Origin: CAVZRC01 sp963777695
GTDB taxonomy: Bacteria > Planctomycetota > Planctomycetia > Isosphaerales > Isosphaeraceae
Direction of reading: 5' to 3'
Length of the DNA stretch: 64,000 bases
NCBI GenBank assembly: GCA_963777695.1
Contig: CAVZRC010000003.1
Coordinates: forward strand, 3,720,001-3,784,000
Under the pieces are notes generated by a model. That model saw nothing but the letters and a program-made list of their open reading frames with translations. It was not told the origin of the DNA and made no database searches. Both the position numbers and the translations under genes were made by a program. Position 1 is the first letter of the stretch; each line of letters begins with the position of its first letter. Positions 37,990 through 46,089 of this stretch are shown one piece after another.

Positions 37990-38735
37990 TGTTGAACGCC
38001 TTTCCAGGACATTGGTCTGGCCTGTTGGTGAAATGGCACGACGCATAGTCGGCTCGGGGACCATGAGCTTGATCTACTTCGGTTTGGGCTCGTCAGCCCA
38101 GTGTTGGTCTCGCCCGATCCCAATGGCTGTCTACTGTGCTTATCAGGATTCGTCGGGATACCGGACATGGATATGCGGAAAAATGAGAAATTGGCCCAGC
38201 ATCAGGTGCCGATCAGTCGCTCTATTGTGCCGTCTGTGAGCTAGGAATTCAAATATTCGTTCTTGGCAACGATCCAGGTCACAAGAATAGAGATCGGAAG
38301 TACGGGCGAGGCCGATCGCGACACACGTCGTAGACATCAGCCGCCATTGATTGAATTGACGTTGCCTGGACTGGATGGGTCGTTGGCCGCATCGATGCTC
38401 TCGATCCCGCATCGCAAGGGCACAAACGCAAGAAAGTACCGAGGGTTGTGTAGACGTCGATCGATGTGGACGAAGGACGATCCGCGCCCATTATTTCAAA
38501 ATACAATTACATTTAAGATTGATGATACTACCGTGTGGCGAATCGGAGGCGGCCCAGGAAGCTGACCACGCCGCTACCACTCGAGGTTTCGATTGATTAC
38601 AATAAGCCCCTGAGATTGACACAACGCCAGATCATGATCGGGTCATTCTGTCCCGGCGTTAGGCAGGACGTTCAGGAGTGTTAGGCAGGAGATTCTCTGC
38701 ATAATTCGCGTCGGGCCACAGGTGGGGAGACACCG
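37990..38735. other. Intergenic region without a supported gene
   Basis: About 745 bp. GC content is lower than average from 38000 to 38700. No family-like protein is encoded on either strand. It probably includes the promoter of the Gly-rich protein and that of the small membrane protein at 38736. No repeat or RNA gene was recognised. Confidence 0.35.
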
Positions 38736-39020
38736 ATGTCGGAGAGTGACTTGGGAGGTAGTAGAAATCGCTGGCCGTATTATTCCGCACACTTCTGGTG
38801 CGGCCTGCTCGCCGGCGCGGGCGTCGGTCTGCTACTGGCGGCAGCCCTCGTTGAGTTGGAGGCGTTGGGCATCGGGCACAAGGCGTGGGTCAGCGTGGTC
38901 GGCACCCTGCTGTTCGGCGCCGGCAGCTATGTCGGGTGGCGCGGCCAGCCGGGCTACCGAATCGGGACCGAACCAATCGCTGCAGCCGACCGCGACGTGT
39001 CATCTTCCCGGGATTCATAG
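38736..39020 (+). CDS. Small membrane protein of unknown function
   Basis: A 94-residue protein with two predicted membrane helices, about residues 16-41 (WCGLLAGAGVGLLLAAALVE) and 49-69 (AWVSVVGTLLFGAGSYVGW), joined by a short loop. Residues 70-94 are polar. It has a good ribosome-binding site (GGGGAGA, 5-6 bases before ATG), which supports translation. No family is recognised and neighbours give no clue. Confidence 0.6.
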   Translation: MSESDLGGSRNRWPYYSAHFWCGLLAGAGVGLLLAAALVELEALGIGHKAWVSVVGTLLFGAGSYVGWRGQPGYRIGTEPIAAADRDVSSSRDS

Positions 39021-39152
39021 GCCACCCAGACGCTGAGCCGGGGCGTTGGCTAGCACGCTTCGGTCGGATCGACCGAAGCCATTCTTTCCGATGGGCGTTA
39101 CCTCGAAGCCGGTGCGTTTTCTCGCGGAGAAGGCGCACTCCGTCGCCGGCGC

Positions 39153-39250
39153 TCAGATCGAGATCCGCTCCACGATGTTCCCGTGACCTTGCGCCGGCGT
39201 CGGTCGTAGATCCGTGTGGTCCGAGGGTCGGCATGACCGGCCGGGTACTG
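39153..39250 (-). pseudogene. Relic C-terminus of a tyrosine recombinase
   Basis: One frame gives GHADPRTTRIYDRRRRKVT, the box II end of a phage-type tyrosine integrase, where His is followed by the nucleophilic Tyr (RIYDRR). The family then usually ends NIVERISI, and exactly that (GHGNIVERISI then stop) occurs in the next frame at 39153-39180. So a frameshifted 3' scrap of an integrase survives; the remainder of 39021-39512 shows no recombinase core. It marks a former mobile element. Confidence 0.6.
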
Positions 39251-39512
39251 CACGTCTTCCAGGGATGGGCGGAGGGGCTCGAACCGCTCGAAGGCCAGGG
39301 TGCGTTCGGCCTCCGAGGGGCCGTTGAGGGAAACCTGCGACATCGCCGGAAACGCTCCCCTGGCACCGGGAAGGTGACGGGTTAACCGGCCCGCCGATGG
39401 ATGAACCGTTGATCGGTCGATCGCGCCAGATCACTTCGACAAGACCGCTCCAATTACCTGGTAAGTTAACAGCCGCTCGCCGCGGTGGCCTCCTCCGGAT
39501 CACCTAACTGGC

Positions 39513-40976
39513 TCACATATGCCCGCGGCCGTTGTCGTTGCCCCTGACGGGGTCGCCGGTCCGGCCGTTTCGACGTGCCCGGAGCCGCCTCCAGGTCAGG
39601 AGGCCCGCGATCGCGTCGGCATAGAACATCCCGAGAGCGGTCGGTTCGATCGATTTGTCGGTCACGTCCAGGAGCCCCTCGTCTTCAAGGACTTCGAACG
39701 CCCTCGGGAAGTCGTTGACGGGATCACCGCCGAAGAACGCCCGGTAATCGAGGCGATCGATGCGCAAGGCGGCGAGGCGGCGGATCAGGTGCAATACCTT
39801 CAGGTCGCCCAGCCGGTAGTCGAACGCGCGGTCCCATGACGGCCGACCCCGATCGACGGCCGAGGCGTAGTCGGTCGCGGCCTCCGGGTTGATCACCTTG
39901 ACCGAGACCGATCCCGAATCCGCGAACGAGATGGCCGAGGGTCCGAAGCCGATCATGTCGAATCGGTCGGGGCGGAAGCTCGACTCCTCGTAGATGAACC
40001 GGCGGTCATCGCCACGGAACTCGCAACGCTCGAAGTTGGTCAGCGTCGTCTGGTCGAACCCGGTTTCGAGGAGGAGTCCCCTCAACTCCAGCCAGTTGTC
40101 GGCGGCCTCCGCGTTCGTCGGCAGCGAGCGGACGAGCGCCGGGTCCTGCGACCAGGCCGTGCCGAGCCCCTCGAACATCACGAGGTGGTACAGGCCGACG
40201 TGATCGAGGCCGATCTCGATCGCGCGGCCGAGGTCGTCCTTCATCGCATCCCGGGACTGTGCCGGCAGGTTGAACAGCAGGTCGCCGGAGACGGTGAAGC
40301 CTCGCGCGTGGCCGAGGTCGACGACCTCGCGGAACGTCTGGGCGTCGCCGAACCCGAGTCGCCCCATCTGCCGCAGCCGATCCGGATCGAAGGTCTGGAC
40401 GCCCATGCTCAGGCGGAAGTGGCGGGCGGGCAGTTCCTCGCGGAGGATATCCACGAGCAAGGGCTTGCGGTCGAGGAACGCGGCCGGGACGCCTTCGAGC
40501 GTCACCTCCGCGGCGGAGAGATCGAAGGCGCGGGCCAGGGTGCGACAGAGCTTGCGGAACGGCTCCGGCGGGCTGAGGTTGGCCGTGCCGCCGCCGAAGT
40601 AGAGGCCGGCGATCGACCGCCCGGCGAGGTCGGGCCGCGCCCGGATCGTCTGCTCGACCTCGCGCACGACGTGGTCGATCGCCACGGCGGCCTTGCGGGA
40701 CGTGAACGCCTCGTGCGGGAACGTGCAGAAGCCACATCCGGCGACCGACGGGTTGCAGAATGAATGCGGCAGGACGCCGACGAGCAGCCCCCGCCGCGGG
40801 TCGAATCCCGGGAGGATCGTTTCTTGGCGTCGATCCTCGGCAATTCGGGGCATGGCCGCCGCCAAGGGATAGCCATGCAGCAGCCGGTGGCGTTGCGGCC
40901 CTCGCATCCGCCGGCGCAGCTCGCTTCGCTCGGCGGAAACGTGGGACATTCGAGGGGTGTCGATCGTGTTGAGCAT
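39513..40976 (-). CDS. Radical SAM protein, HemN/HemW-like, with CX6CX2C spacing
   Basis: A 487-residue radical-SAM protein. The cluster site is SFCNPSVAGCGFCTFPHEAF: the last two cysteines with Gly-Phe match HemN/HemW (CGFC-x-F), but six residues rather than three separate the first two. GLYFGGGTANLSPPE is the SAM-binding GGGT, then RLSMGVQTFDPDRLRQMGR and GFTVSGDLLFNLPAQSRDAM are typical HemW/HemN segments. The C-terminus (IGFGPSAISFAD, TALGMFYADAIAGLL) matches the family's accessory domain. The ATG at 40976 has GGAG 9 bases upstream. Divergent from a sigma-54 regulator. Porphyrin-related or haem-chaperone function is possible but not assured. Confidence 0.82.
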   Translation of the reverse strand: MLNTIDTPRMSHVSAERSELRRRMRGPQRHRLLHGYPLAAAMPRIAEDRRQETILPGFDPRRGLLVGVLPHSFCNPSVAGCGFCTFPHEAFTSRKAAVAIDHVVREVEQTIRARPDLAGRSIAGLYFGGGTANLSPPEPFRKLCRTLARAFDLSAAEVTLEGVPAAFLDRKPLLVDILREELPARHFRLSMGVQTFDPDRLRQMGRLGFGDAQTFREVVDLGHARGFTVSGDLLFNLPAQSRDAMKDDLGRAIEIGLDHVGLYHLVMFEGLGTAWSQDPALVRSLPTNAEAADNWLELRGLLLETGFDQTTLTNFERCEFRGDDRRFIYEESSFRPDRFDMIGFGPSAISFADSGSVSVKVINPEAATDYASAVDRGRPSWDRAFDYRLGDLKVLHLIRRLAALRIDRLDYRAFFGGDPVNDFPRAFEVLEDEGLLDVTDKSIEPTALGMFYADAIAGLLTWRRLRARRNGRTGDPVRGNDNGRGHM

Positions 40977-41236
40977 TGCAGGATTCTCCGTGTGCAACGT
41001 GCGGGGAATTCGGGACAACCGGCAACCGGACGACTTCGACGGGGGCTAACTCAAATCGTGCGCCGTTCCATGGGGAACATTCTAATTCCATGCTGTGATT
41101 AGATTTCTGGCGAATTGCCGGTCATCGATCGGCATTCGATACTCGAGAAATTAACGTCATTTTCTGTATAGTGAACGGCAAGAAATGACGGTCTGGTAGC
41201 GTCGTGATGGTCGAGACTCGGAATCAGGAGGTTCGC

Positions 41237-42868
41237 ATGGGGCTCTTGCCGGATGCCGAATGGAGCGTCGTCGAGGCGATCGCGGGGATCGGCTACGCCA
41301 ATCCGTTCCTCTCGGGACGTGTCGACCTGGAGCGTCGTGCGTTGGGATCGCGCTACATCGAGGTGGGTCCGATCATCCGATCCCACACCGACGGGGAATC
41401 GGGGCGGATCTTCGGGAACGTCCCGGCCCTGATCGAGCGGGCCGAGTCATTCGCGACGGTGATCGGGCACCGCCTGGAGGAAGGTTGGCCGGCGACCCGG
41501 GGCGAACTCCTCGTCTACGAGGACCTGGCGCTCTATCTGCTCTACGGCCGATACCTGGCCGCCTTCGACGGCCTCGTCATGCAGTCCTCGCGTGAGGAAG
41601 TCGGGCAAGTCTCGTTCTGGAAGGAGTTTTCGGCCGACTTCCATCGCCTCTTCCGGGTGCCCGGGCGCGACCTACCTTCGCACCACGACCCTGCGCTCAT
41701 CTTCGCGGGCTATTTCCAGCTCCAGCGGGCGTTCGCCCGGATCTACGACGGGATCGTCGGCGGCTCGATGCCGGCGGCGCGGTTGCGGGCGTCGGTCTGG
41801 GAGTCGATCTTCACGCGCGACATGCGACGATACATCCGATTGCTGCACCGGACGATGGCAAATGTGCCGACCCTCGTCACTGGCCCGTCGGGCAGCGGCA
41901 AGGAGCTCGTCGCCGGTGCCATCGGGCGGTCGTGCTTCATCCCGTTCGACGCGGCCACGCGTCGCTTCCTGGCCGGCGAGGCCCAGACCTATGTCCCGCT
42001 CAACCTCTCGGCCCTGGCCCCGACCCTGATCGAGTCGGAGCTGTTCGGGCACGTCAAGGGGGCGTTCACGACCGCGCACAAGGACCGGGCCGGCTGGCTG
42101 GAACGGTGCGGGGCCTATGGCGCGGTGTTCCTCGACGAGATCGGCGAGCTCGACGCCGCGATCCAGGTGAAGCTACTCCGCGTGATCGAATCGCGGCGGT
42201 TCCAGCGGGTCGGTAGCACCGATACCCTCGCCTTCAAGGGCAAGATCATCGCCGCGACCAACCGCGACCTCGCCGCCGAGATGCACGCCGGCCGATTCCG
42301 CCACGACCTGTACTACCGCCTCTGCGCCGACCAGGTCGCGACGCCGACGCTCGCCGAGCAACTGGCCGACCGGCCCGAGGACCTGCCGGAACTGGTCCGC
42401 TTCATCGCCCGCGAAGTCCTCGTCGCGCGGACCGACGCGGCGAACGGCCCGGCCCCCGGTCCGGAAGCCGGGGAGGGGCTCGCGGAGGAAATGGAACAAC
42501 TGACCGCGGAGGTCGTCGGCTGGATCGATCGCGAGCTCGGTCGGGAGTATGCCTGGCCCGGGAATTTCCGGGAACTCGGCCAGTGCGTCCGCAACGTCAT
42601 GATCCGGGGGAGCTATCGCCCCGCCCTGCCCCATCGAGACCGCGCCGGAGGGCTCGGGCCGGTCGAGGACTTGCTCCGGCAGGTCCGCGGCGTCGAGATC
42701 ACGGCCGACGAGCTCCTCGGTCGGTACTACGCCCTGGCCTATCATCGATCGGACGAGAGCTATACCGCATCTGGGCGGAAGCTCGGCGTTGACTGGCGTG
42801 TGGTCAAGCAACGACTCGACCAGGCGTTTCTCGAAAGGCTCCGGTCCTCGAGAACTTCAGAACGATGA
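41237..42868 (+). CDS. Sigma-54-dependent AAA+ transcriptional regulator with altered GAFTGA
   Basis: A 543-residue regulator. About 210 N-terminal residues form an unclassified sensor region (VVEAIAGIGYANPFLSGRVD, YARIYDGIVGGSMP-type text). The AAA+ domain has Walker A TGPSGSGKE (about 215-223), SELFGHVKGAFTTAHKDRAG, Walker B AVFLDEIGELD, and VKLLRVIESRRFQRVG. The sigma-54 contact loop GAFTGA reads GAFTTA. The C-terminus (GVDWRVVKQRLDQAF) may be a Fis-like helix-turn-helix. Start at 41237: AGGAGGT lies 5 bases upstream, better than the GTG/ATG at 41204. Likely activates a sigma-54 promoter, maybe that of the divergent radical-SAM gene; none was found. Confidence 0.85.
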   Translation: MGLLPDAEWSVVEAIAGIGYANPFLSGRVDLERRALGSRYIEVGPIIRSHTDGESGRIFGNVPALIERAESFATVIGHRLEEGWPATRGELLVYEDLALYLLYGRYLAAFDGLVMQSSREEVGQVSFWKEFSADFHRLFRVPGRDLPSHHDPALIFAGYFQLQRAFARIYDGIVGGSMPAARLRASVWESIFTRDMRRYIRLLHRTMANVPTLVTGPSGSGKELVAGAIGRSCFIPFDAATRRFLAGEAQTYVPLNLSALAPTLIESELFGHVKGAFTTAHKDRAGWLERCGAYGAVFLDEIGELDAAIQVKLLRVIESRRFQRVGSTDTLAFKGKIIAATNRDLAAEMHAGRFRHDLYYRLCADQVATPTLAEQLADRPEDLPELVRFIAREVLVARTDAANGPAPGPEAGEGLAEEMEQLTAEVVGWIDRELGREYAWPGNFRELGQCVRNVMIRGSYRPALPHRDRAGGLGPVEDLLRQVRGVEITADELLGRYYALAYHRSDESYTASGRKLGVDWRVVKQRLDQAFLERLRSSRTSER

Positions 42869-42946
42869 TGATCGTTTTCCGCTAGAGAAATGATGCGCGG
42901 TTGACAACGCGTCCTTACAGCTCGCGAACTTTCAATTTAGCGTTTG

Positions 42947-44694
42947 CTGAGTTCAAGTTTCGCAATTTGAGAGCGTACCACGAGCGGTCCTGCGGTTGAA
43001 ATTCCCGCCGGCTGATCGTTCTCGATGTCGTGCGTGGCCCGGGAATTCTCGGCGGAAGGCTGGATCACCCCGTGCGACTGAGAAGCTCGGTGAGTTGGGA
43101 AAGCCAGGCTTTCAGCGATATCGGGTCCGTCAGCAATCCCTCGATTTTCTCCTCGTAACTCAGCCGCCTCAGGGTCGTCAACATGTCCGCGAACGACGGT
43201 TCGGCCTTCTTCGGATACCAGGGTCGGATGGGAAAGCGCACGAGTTCGTGACCGGTTCGATGGAACCAAACCACCACGAGGCTGTAGATGAACATCGCCA
43301 TCGGTGCGGTCCGCTCGACGGCTTTGGGAAGACGATTCGTCGGATCCTCCAATCCCAAGAATTGCTTGCAGTATTCGAATGTGCATTCGGTCGCCCAACG
43401 GTTGGCATAGGCGGACAGGATCTCACGCGCCGTCCATTCGAGTTTCGTACTGTAGAACATCTGATCCGGACGCTTCCCTTCCGTGTCGCGCACCAGGACG
43501 ATCGTCAGCAGTCGGTCCCCGCCCGATTTGTAGTAGAGAGCTCGCATCGTCTTGACCTCCAGGGCGGCATGCAAGCCGAACTGGTCGAAGTCGAGTTGCG
43601 CCCACGGCTGATTCGAGTCGTCCGCCCACTCGGTCATACCCGGCAGGCGATCTCCTTTCTTGCGCGGCCGTCCTTTGGTCCTCGGGGCCTTGGGGGGCGC
43701 CGGTCGGTAGAGCGCGGCCTTGGGATGAACGCGGCTGATGAGATGGACGTTGGTCGGCAGATGCGAGAGGATGCTCTGACCGCCGTAGGCGCTGTCGCCG
43801 AGGACGAGGATCTCATGATCGGCGAACCAGCGGGCCACCAGATGGATCAACTCCAGGGCCAATTCCGGTCGGGTGCGATGATCGGAATTCGTCTCGGCCT
43901 TGGCCTTCGTCTTGGGAGCGGCCTTGGCCTTCGTCTTGGGAGCGGCCTTGGCTTTCGCCTCGGGAGCGGCCGCGGCCTTCGTCTTGGCCCTGGGAGCGGC
44001 CTTCGTCTTGGCCTTGGGAGCGGCCTTGGCCTTGGAGGATTCCTCGCGGCTTTTCTTTCCCTTGGTGAGTCCCTGGCGGTTGATGTATAGCCGCGCGGCG
44101 ATGGGTAAGGCGAAGACCTTGGTGGGCGCCCAGGAGGGGTGAACAATAATCACACAGAGCACAACCCAGTCGTGTCCCCAACTGACCAATTTCTTGGAGC
44201 TGCTGGAGATGAGCGGATCGTAATGCATGCCGACGCCGTAGAGGGTCAAGCCGCGCTTGCGACAGAGGGTGTCATCCACGGTGAAGATCAGGAGGGCGCC
44301 GGGGGCGAGGATCGTCAGGACCAGCTTGGTCAAGGCCAGGGAGAAGGCATCGATGTCCCAGGCGGCATGGCTAAAGAAGCGATGGAACCGCGACCAATGT
44401 CCGTTGCCGACATTGCCGCTGGAGAAGATGACTTCGGTGATGAATCGGTGCCGCTGGGAGAGGACCCATCCGGCAAGGATGGCAACGAAGGTCCGATAGG
44501 TGGGGGCGGTGAAGACGGGGGCGAACTGCCGTAGCAGATCGACGAACGAGGCGGTAAGTTCCATGGGTCGGTTTCCTTGCCTTGGTGCCTTGTCGAGATC
44601 GGGTAACCTGGACAAGTAACCAATAAACCGCAAGGAAACCGACGTATCTTTCTGATCAGTAGCTGCCCCTCAAAAGTGCGAAACTTGAACTGAG
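42947..44694. mobile_element. Insertion sequence with KA-rich transposase
   Basis: About 1,748 bp. Left end CTGAGTTCAAGTTTCGCA at 42947 and right end (reverse complement) CTCAGTTCAAGTTTCGCA at 44694, then further similarity (TTTGAG), give inverted repeats of about 25 bp. The transposase is on the minus strand. No target duplication could be identified (left flank TAGCGTTTG, right flank AGGTTGTG). The right end lies only 14 bp from another insertion sequence, so flanks may have been altered. Confidence 0.75.
43065..44564 (-). CDS. DDE transposase (IS701/IS4 superfamily) with Lys/Ala-rich insert
   Basis: A 499-residue transposase. Blocks: GALLIFTVDDTLCRKRGL (first Asp), ILVLGDSAYGGQSIL (second Asp) and ANRWATECTFEYCKQFLG (Glu), so the DDE triad appears intact. 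Residues about 180-230 are a low-complexity repeat of (A-K-A-A-P-K-A-K-T-K) units, resembling histone-H1-like tails, absent from most relatives. ATG at 44564 with AAGGAAA about 8-14 bases upstream. Family placement among IS4-superfamily groups is tentative. Confidence 0.82.
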   Translation of the reverse strand: MELTASFVDLLRQFAPVFTAPTYRTFVAILAGWVLSQRHRFITEVIFSSGNVGNGHWSRFHRFFSHAAWDIDAFSLALTKLVLTILAPGALLIFTVDDTLCRKRGLTLYGVGMHYDPLISSSSKKLVSWGHDWVVLCVIIVHPSWAPTKVFALPIAARLYINRQGLTKGKKSREESSKAKAAPKAKTKAAPRAKTKAAAAPEAKAKAAPKTKAKAAPKTKAKAETNSDHRTRPELALELIHLVARWFADHEILVLGDSAYGGQSILSHLPTNVHLISRVHPKAALYRPAPPKAPRTKGRPRKKGDRLPGMTEWADDSNQPWAQLDFDQFGLHAALEVKTMRALYYKSGGDRLLTIVLVRDTEGKRPDQMFYSTKLEWTAREILSAYANRWATECTFEYCKQFLGLEDPTNRLPKAVERTAPMAMFIYSLVVVWFHRTGHELVRFPIRPWYPKKAEPSFADMLTTLRRLSYEEKIEGLLTDPISLKAWLSQLTELLSRTG

Positions 44695-44708
44695 AGGTTG
44701 TGAAACAA

Positions 44709-46089
44709 GGTTCATCTGGCTGAAGCGCGCGCTGGGCTTGAAAAACGTGGACATGCCGACTCCACTTGGAGTTGTGTCAAAGCACTCCAAACCGGGAGGT
44801 CAGCATGTCCACCAGCCTGTTGTATCACGCATTCGGCATCCGCGGCTACGACTATGTCCGCACCGACTACGAGGGCGGCGAGGTGATCTTCACGATCCGC
44901 CAGGACCCCGACGACTGTCGCTGCTCGGCCTGCGGCTCCCGCGAGGTCACCTCCCGCGGTCACGCCGAACGCCAGTTCGTTTCCCTGCCCATCGGCAGCC
45001 GGAAGACCTCCGTGATCCTGCCGATCCCGCGCGTCGAATGTCGAGCCTGTGGCCTGGTGCGCCAGGTCGAGGTCCCCTTCGCCGAACCCCGGCGGAGCTA
45101 CACCAAGTCCTTCGAGAGATACGTCCTGGAGTTGTCGCGGAGCATGACCATCCTTGACGTCGCCCACCATCTCGACGTCGGCTGGGACCTGGTCAAGGAT
45201 ATCCAGAAGCGCGACCTGTCGCGGCGGTATGCCAAGCCCAAGCTCAAGCACCTGCGGGCCATCGCCATCGACGAGATCGCCGTCGCCAAGGGGCACCGCT
45301 ATCTGACGATCGTCATGGACCTGGAGAGCGGCGCCGTGGTCTTCGTCGGCGACGGAAAGGGCGCCGAGGCGCTCAAGCCGTTCTGGAAGCGGCTACGGCC
45401 CAGCGGGGCCAAGATCGAGGCGGTGGCGATGGATATGTCGGCGGCCTATCGCGCCGCGGTCACGACGAACCTGCCCAAGGCGAAGATCGTCTTCGACCAC
45501 TTCCATGTCGTGAAGCTCTTCAATGAGAAGCTCTCGGACCTCCGCCGGGCCTTGTACCGCGAGGCGACCGACGTGCAGCACAAGGAGGTGCTCAAGGGGA
45601 CGCGGTGGCTGTTGCTGAAGAACGCCGAGAACCTCGACGAGGAGAAGGATGAGAAGAAGCGATTGAAGGAGGCGTTGGCCCTGAACGAACCGCTGGCTGT
45701 GGCCTACTACATGAAGGAGGATCTGCGGCGGTTCTGGCAGCAACCCGGGAAGAGCTTCGCGACGACATTCCTGGACGGGTGGATTCGCCGCGCGGAGGCG
45801 TCGGGGATCAAGGCGCTGCAACAGATGGCCAAGACCCTGGCGGGGCACCGAGCGGGTCTGCTGGCATACTACGACGTGATGATCTCGAGCGGCCCGATGG
45901 AGGGGACCAACAATAAGATCAAGACGATGAAGCGGCAAGCGTACGGGTTCCGGGACCTGGAATTCTTCAAGTTGAAGATCCTGGCGATCCATGAGACGAA
46001 ATATGCTCTGGTAGGATGAATCGTCAGAACGTTCCTACACAACACTTTGCGTGCGCGTTGAATTCGCGCGCGCTTCCGCCGGATGAACC
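44709..46089. mobile_element. ISL3-family insertion sequence interrupting the caspase gene
   Basis: About 1,381 bp bounded by inverted repeats GGTTCATCTGGCTGAAGCGC at 44709 and, reversed, GGTTCATCCGGCGGAAGCGC at 46089 (differences at two positions). The transposase on the plus strand fills it. ISL3 elements usually make 8-bp target duplications; TGAAACAA on the left and GACGTTCT on the right do not match, so the flank has been rearranged, probably with the adjoining element. The right end runs into the 3' part of the caspase-WD40 gene. Confidence 0.82.
44805..46019 (+). CDS. ISL3-family transposase
   Basis: A 404-residue transposase. An N-terminal zinc-binding region has CRCSACGSRE and VECRACG. 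Catalytic core: AIAIDEIAVAKGHRYLTIV (first Asp), EAVAMDMSAAYRAAV (second Asp), FDHFHVVKLFNEKL, and GPMEGTNNKIKTMKRQAYGF (Glu), the order of the ISL3 family. All catalytic residues are present, so it may be active. ATG at 44805 with GGGAGGT five bases upstream; an in-frame ATG at 44766 is less likely. Confidence 0.92.
   Translation: MSTSLLYHAFGIRGYDYVRTDYEGGEVIFTIRQDPDDCRCSACGSREVTSRGHAERQFVSLPIGSRKTSVILPIPRVECRACGLVRQVEVPFAEPRRSYTKSFERYVLELSRSMTILDVAHHLDVGWDLVKDIQKRDLSRRYAKPKLKHLRAIAIDEIAVAKGHRYLTIVMDLESGAVVFVGDGKGAEALKPFWKRLRPSGAKIEAVAMDMSAAYRAAVTTNLPKAKIVFDHFHVVKLFNEKLSDLRRALYREATDVQHKEVLKGTRWLLLKNAENLDEEKDEKKRLKEALALNEPLAVAYYMKEDLRRFWQQPGKSFATTFLDGWIRRAEASGIKALQQMAKTLAGHRAGLLAYYDVMISSGPMEGTNNKIKTMKRQAYGFRDLEFFKLKILAIHETKYALVG

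Noticed and set aside
38263..38596. Frames of about 75-100 codons upstream of the small membrane protein
   Set aside because: No family, no ribosome-binding site, overlapping frames on both strands.
41091..41236. Possible sigma-54 promoter between the radical-SAM and regulator genes
   Set aside because: TCTGGCGAATTGCC has GG and GC only 6 bases apart instead of 10; no other match to TGGCAC-N5-TTGC.
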